Shown here piece after piece: positions 62,872 to 64,000 of a DNA stretch of 64,000 nucleotides. The stretch spans positions 152,722-216,721 of the forward strand of contig JANWYG010000008.1 in NCBI GenBank assembly GCA_025057015.1, read 5' to 3'. The translations under genes were made by a program, and so were the position numbers. This stretch comes from Blastocatellia bacterium. Lineage in GTDB: Bacteria > Acidobacteriota > Blastocatellia > Chloracidobacteriales > JADJPF01. Below the pieces are notes generated by a model. The model did no database searches. It worked only from the letters and a program-made list of their open reading frames with translations, and was not told the DNA's origin. Position 1 is the stretch's first letter. The number at the start of each line of letters is the position of its first letter.

Positions 62872-63234
62872 ATGATAAGGGTCAAGGATAAAGCTAAGGC
62901 TAGGCGGGCCATACATGCTAGGATCAGGAAGAAAATATCTGGCACGGCTGAGCGTCCTCGTTTGTGTGTGTTTAGGAGTCTTAAGCACATTTATGCACAA
63001 CTTATAGACGATACCAAAGGTGTTACCTTATGTGCAGCGTCTACCTTGGAGAAGGAGCTTAGAGATGCTTCGGGCGGTAATATCAAAGCTGCTAGGGTTG
63101 TTGGCAAGTTGATAGCTGAGCGAGCTCTTGCAAAAGGGATAGAGGAGGTAGTTTTCGATCGAGGAGGATATCTCTATCACGGACGGGTAAAGAGTCTTGC
63201 TGATGCTGCTAGAGAAGCTGGACTTAAGTTTTAG
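62872..63234 (+). CDS. rplR: 50S ribosomal protein L18
   Basis: 120 residues. [20 protein letters not shown] and [12 protein letters not shown] are conserved. It binds 5S rRNA with L5. Confidence 0.98.
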   Translation: MIRVKDKAKARRAIHARIRKKISGTAERPRLCVFRSLKHIYAQLIDDTKGVTLCAASTLEKELRDASGGNIKAARVVGKLIAERALAKGIEEVVFDRGGYLYHGRVKSLADAAREAGLKF

Positions 63235-63248
63235 CCTAGGAGATTTTG

Positions 63249-63746
63249 ATGGAACGTATTTCGGCTAGCAATTTAGAGTTAAAAGACTTTGTAATTTCGA
63301 TAAATAGAGTTACTAAAGTAGTCAAGGGTGGCAAGAACCTAAGCTTCAGTGCTTTGGTAGTTGTTGGCAATGAAAGCGGCATAGTTGGTTTCGGTTCGGG
63401 CAAAGCAAAGGAAGTGCCTAGTGCCATCCGCAAAGGATTAGAGTCTGCTAAGAAGAATCTGATCAGAGTTCCTCTCAGAGGTACTACAATAACTCATGCT
63501 GTGATCGGGGAGTTTGGAGCTGGAAAAGTTCTTCTCAAGCCTGCTCCTGAAGGAACTGGAGTTATAGCTGGTAGTGCAGTTCGTGCGGTGATGCAGTCTT
63601 TAGGCGTAAAGGATGTGGTTACGAAGGTACTAGGCTCGACTAATCCTCACAATACTATCAGGGCAGTCTTTAATGGGCTGCGCAAGCTGAAGAGTCGTGA
63701 GGAGGTCTTTAGGCTGAGGAGCAAGATAGTAGAAGAGCAGCGCTGA
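63249..63746 (+). CDS. rpsE: 30S ribosomal protein S5
   Basis: 165 residues from the ATG at 63249 with AGGAG seven bases upstream. The [17 protein letters not shown] loop and the G-F-G-x-G-K-A-K-E-V-P motif are typical. It helps decoding fidelity. Confidence 0.98.
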   Translation: MERISASNLELKDFVISINRVTKVVKGGKNLSFSALVVVGNESGIVGFGSGKAKEVPSAIRKGLESAKKNLIRVPLRGTTITHAVIGEFGAGKVLLKPAPEGTGVIAGSAVRAVMQSLGVKDVVTKVLGSTNPHNTIRAVFNGLRKLKSREEVFRLRSKIVEEQR

Positions 63747-63759
63747 TGGGGAGGCTTCG

Positions 63760-63933
63760 ATGATGATAAAGATACAATGGTATAGAAGTACTATCGGTGC
63801 GCCCAAAAAGCACAAGATAATGGTGCGAGAGATGGGCTTTAAAAAACTCAACCAGATAATTGAGCGACCTGATAATGCGGCTACGCGCGGCGTAGTAGCC
63901 AAGATACCGCATTTGCTCAGAATAGTTGAGTAA
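63760..63933 (+). CDS. rpmD: 50S ribosomal protein L30
   Basis: 57 residues, a normal L30 length. From the ATG at 63760: I-K-I-Q-W-Y-R-S-T-I-G-A-P then L-N-Q-I-I-E-R-P-D-N-A and R-G-V-V-A-K-I-P-H-L near the end, as in the family. It lies 13 bases after rpsE. Confidence 0.95.
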   Translation: MMIKIQWYRSTIGAPKKHKIMVREMGFKKLNQIIERPDNAATRGVVAKIPHLLRIVE

Positions 63934-63945
63934 GGGAGCTGAAGA

Positions 63946-64000
63946 ATGGTTCTAGGACTACACAATATAGGGGCGCCAAAAGGCGCAAACAAGTCTAAGA
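63946..64000 (+). CDS. rplO: 50S ribosomal protein L15 (partial, N-terminal 18 residues)
   Basis: The frame starts at the ATG 12 bases after rpmD (GGGAG upstream) and runs off the right edge. Only 18 residues are visible (L-G-L-H-N-I-G-A-P-K-G-A-N-K-S-K); the L-H-N-I-x-A-P-K-G pattern and the position after rpmD identify rplO. Confidence 0.85.
   Translation, partial: MVLGLHNIGAPKGANKSK

Overview
The window looks like a chromosomal segment of a diderm bacterium, most likely an acidobacterium of fairly low GC content. The evidence is a VWFA-related protein of the kind typical of Acidobacteria (910-1914), a DUF2934 protein, an Mla-type lipid transport operon with MCE proteins (outer membrane present), an AidB-like acyl-CoA dehydrogenase, bacillithiol-type chemistry (bshB1) and cyanophycin metabolism. 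This placement is an inference from gene content; no rRNA is present. Genes are dense on both strands. No tRNA, rRNA, CRISPR array, insertion sequence or phage gene was seen.

Layout. 1-7.8 kb: the N-terminal part of a penicillin-binding protein (leaving the window at its left edge), the VWA protein, DUF2934 protein, an ECF-like sigma factor, an NtrY-like sensor kinase, an esterase, an AraC regulator and a TlpA-like thioredoxin. 8-15 kb (minus strand): a Ycf46-like AAA ATPase, the operon mlaE-mlaF-mlaD-mlaD, a UbiB-family kinase. 15-24 kb (mostly minus): a lipoprotein and AidB-like dehydrogenase with two matching palindromes upstream, a pilin-like protein (plus strand), iscS-iscU-like-DUF2203, an orphan YufO-type ABC ATPase, bshB1 and a SpoIIE-type phosphatase. 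24.2-30.6 kb: a tightly packed plus-strand operon of three membrane proteins: an antiporter-like protein, a 1451-residue antiporter/helical/P-loop ATPase fusion, and a small MscS-like channel. This is the least ordinary system in the window. 30.7-37.5 kb: envelope and housekeeping genes (htrA, a peptidoglycan-binding protein, a double M16 peptidase, murI, rph, a small secreted protein). 37.9-44.4 kb (minus): a TPR GT-C glycosyltransferase-like protein, threonine aldolase, TerC, an O-antigen ligase with an inserted PDZ domain, and a secreted protein. 44.6-48 kb: cphB-cphA. 48-50.4 kb (minus): a sigma region-4-only protein with an overlapping partner, and yifB. 50.8-64 kb: rpsL-rpsG-fusA-tuf followed by the S10/spc ribosomal cluster through rpmD and the first codons of rplO, in the usual bacterial order.

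How the parts fit: the envelope is a theme (PBP, MurI, Mla, HtrA, M16, O-antigen ligase). The antiporter/ATPase/MscS operon probably concerns ion or turgor homeostasis, but its function cannot be read from sequence. Noncoding regions with unusual secondary structure lie upstream of the sigma factor (2341-2621), between tlpA and the AAA ATPase (7821-7995), and between two convergent genes (37544-37919); the first two share a short repeated element.
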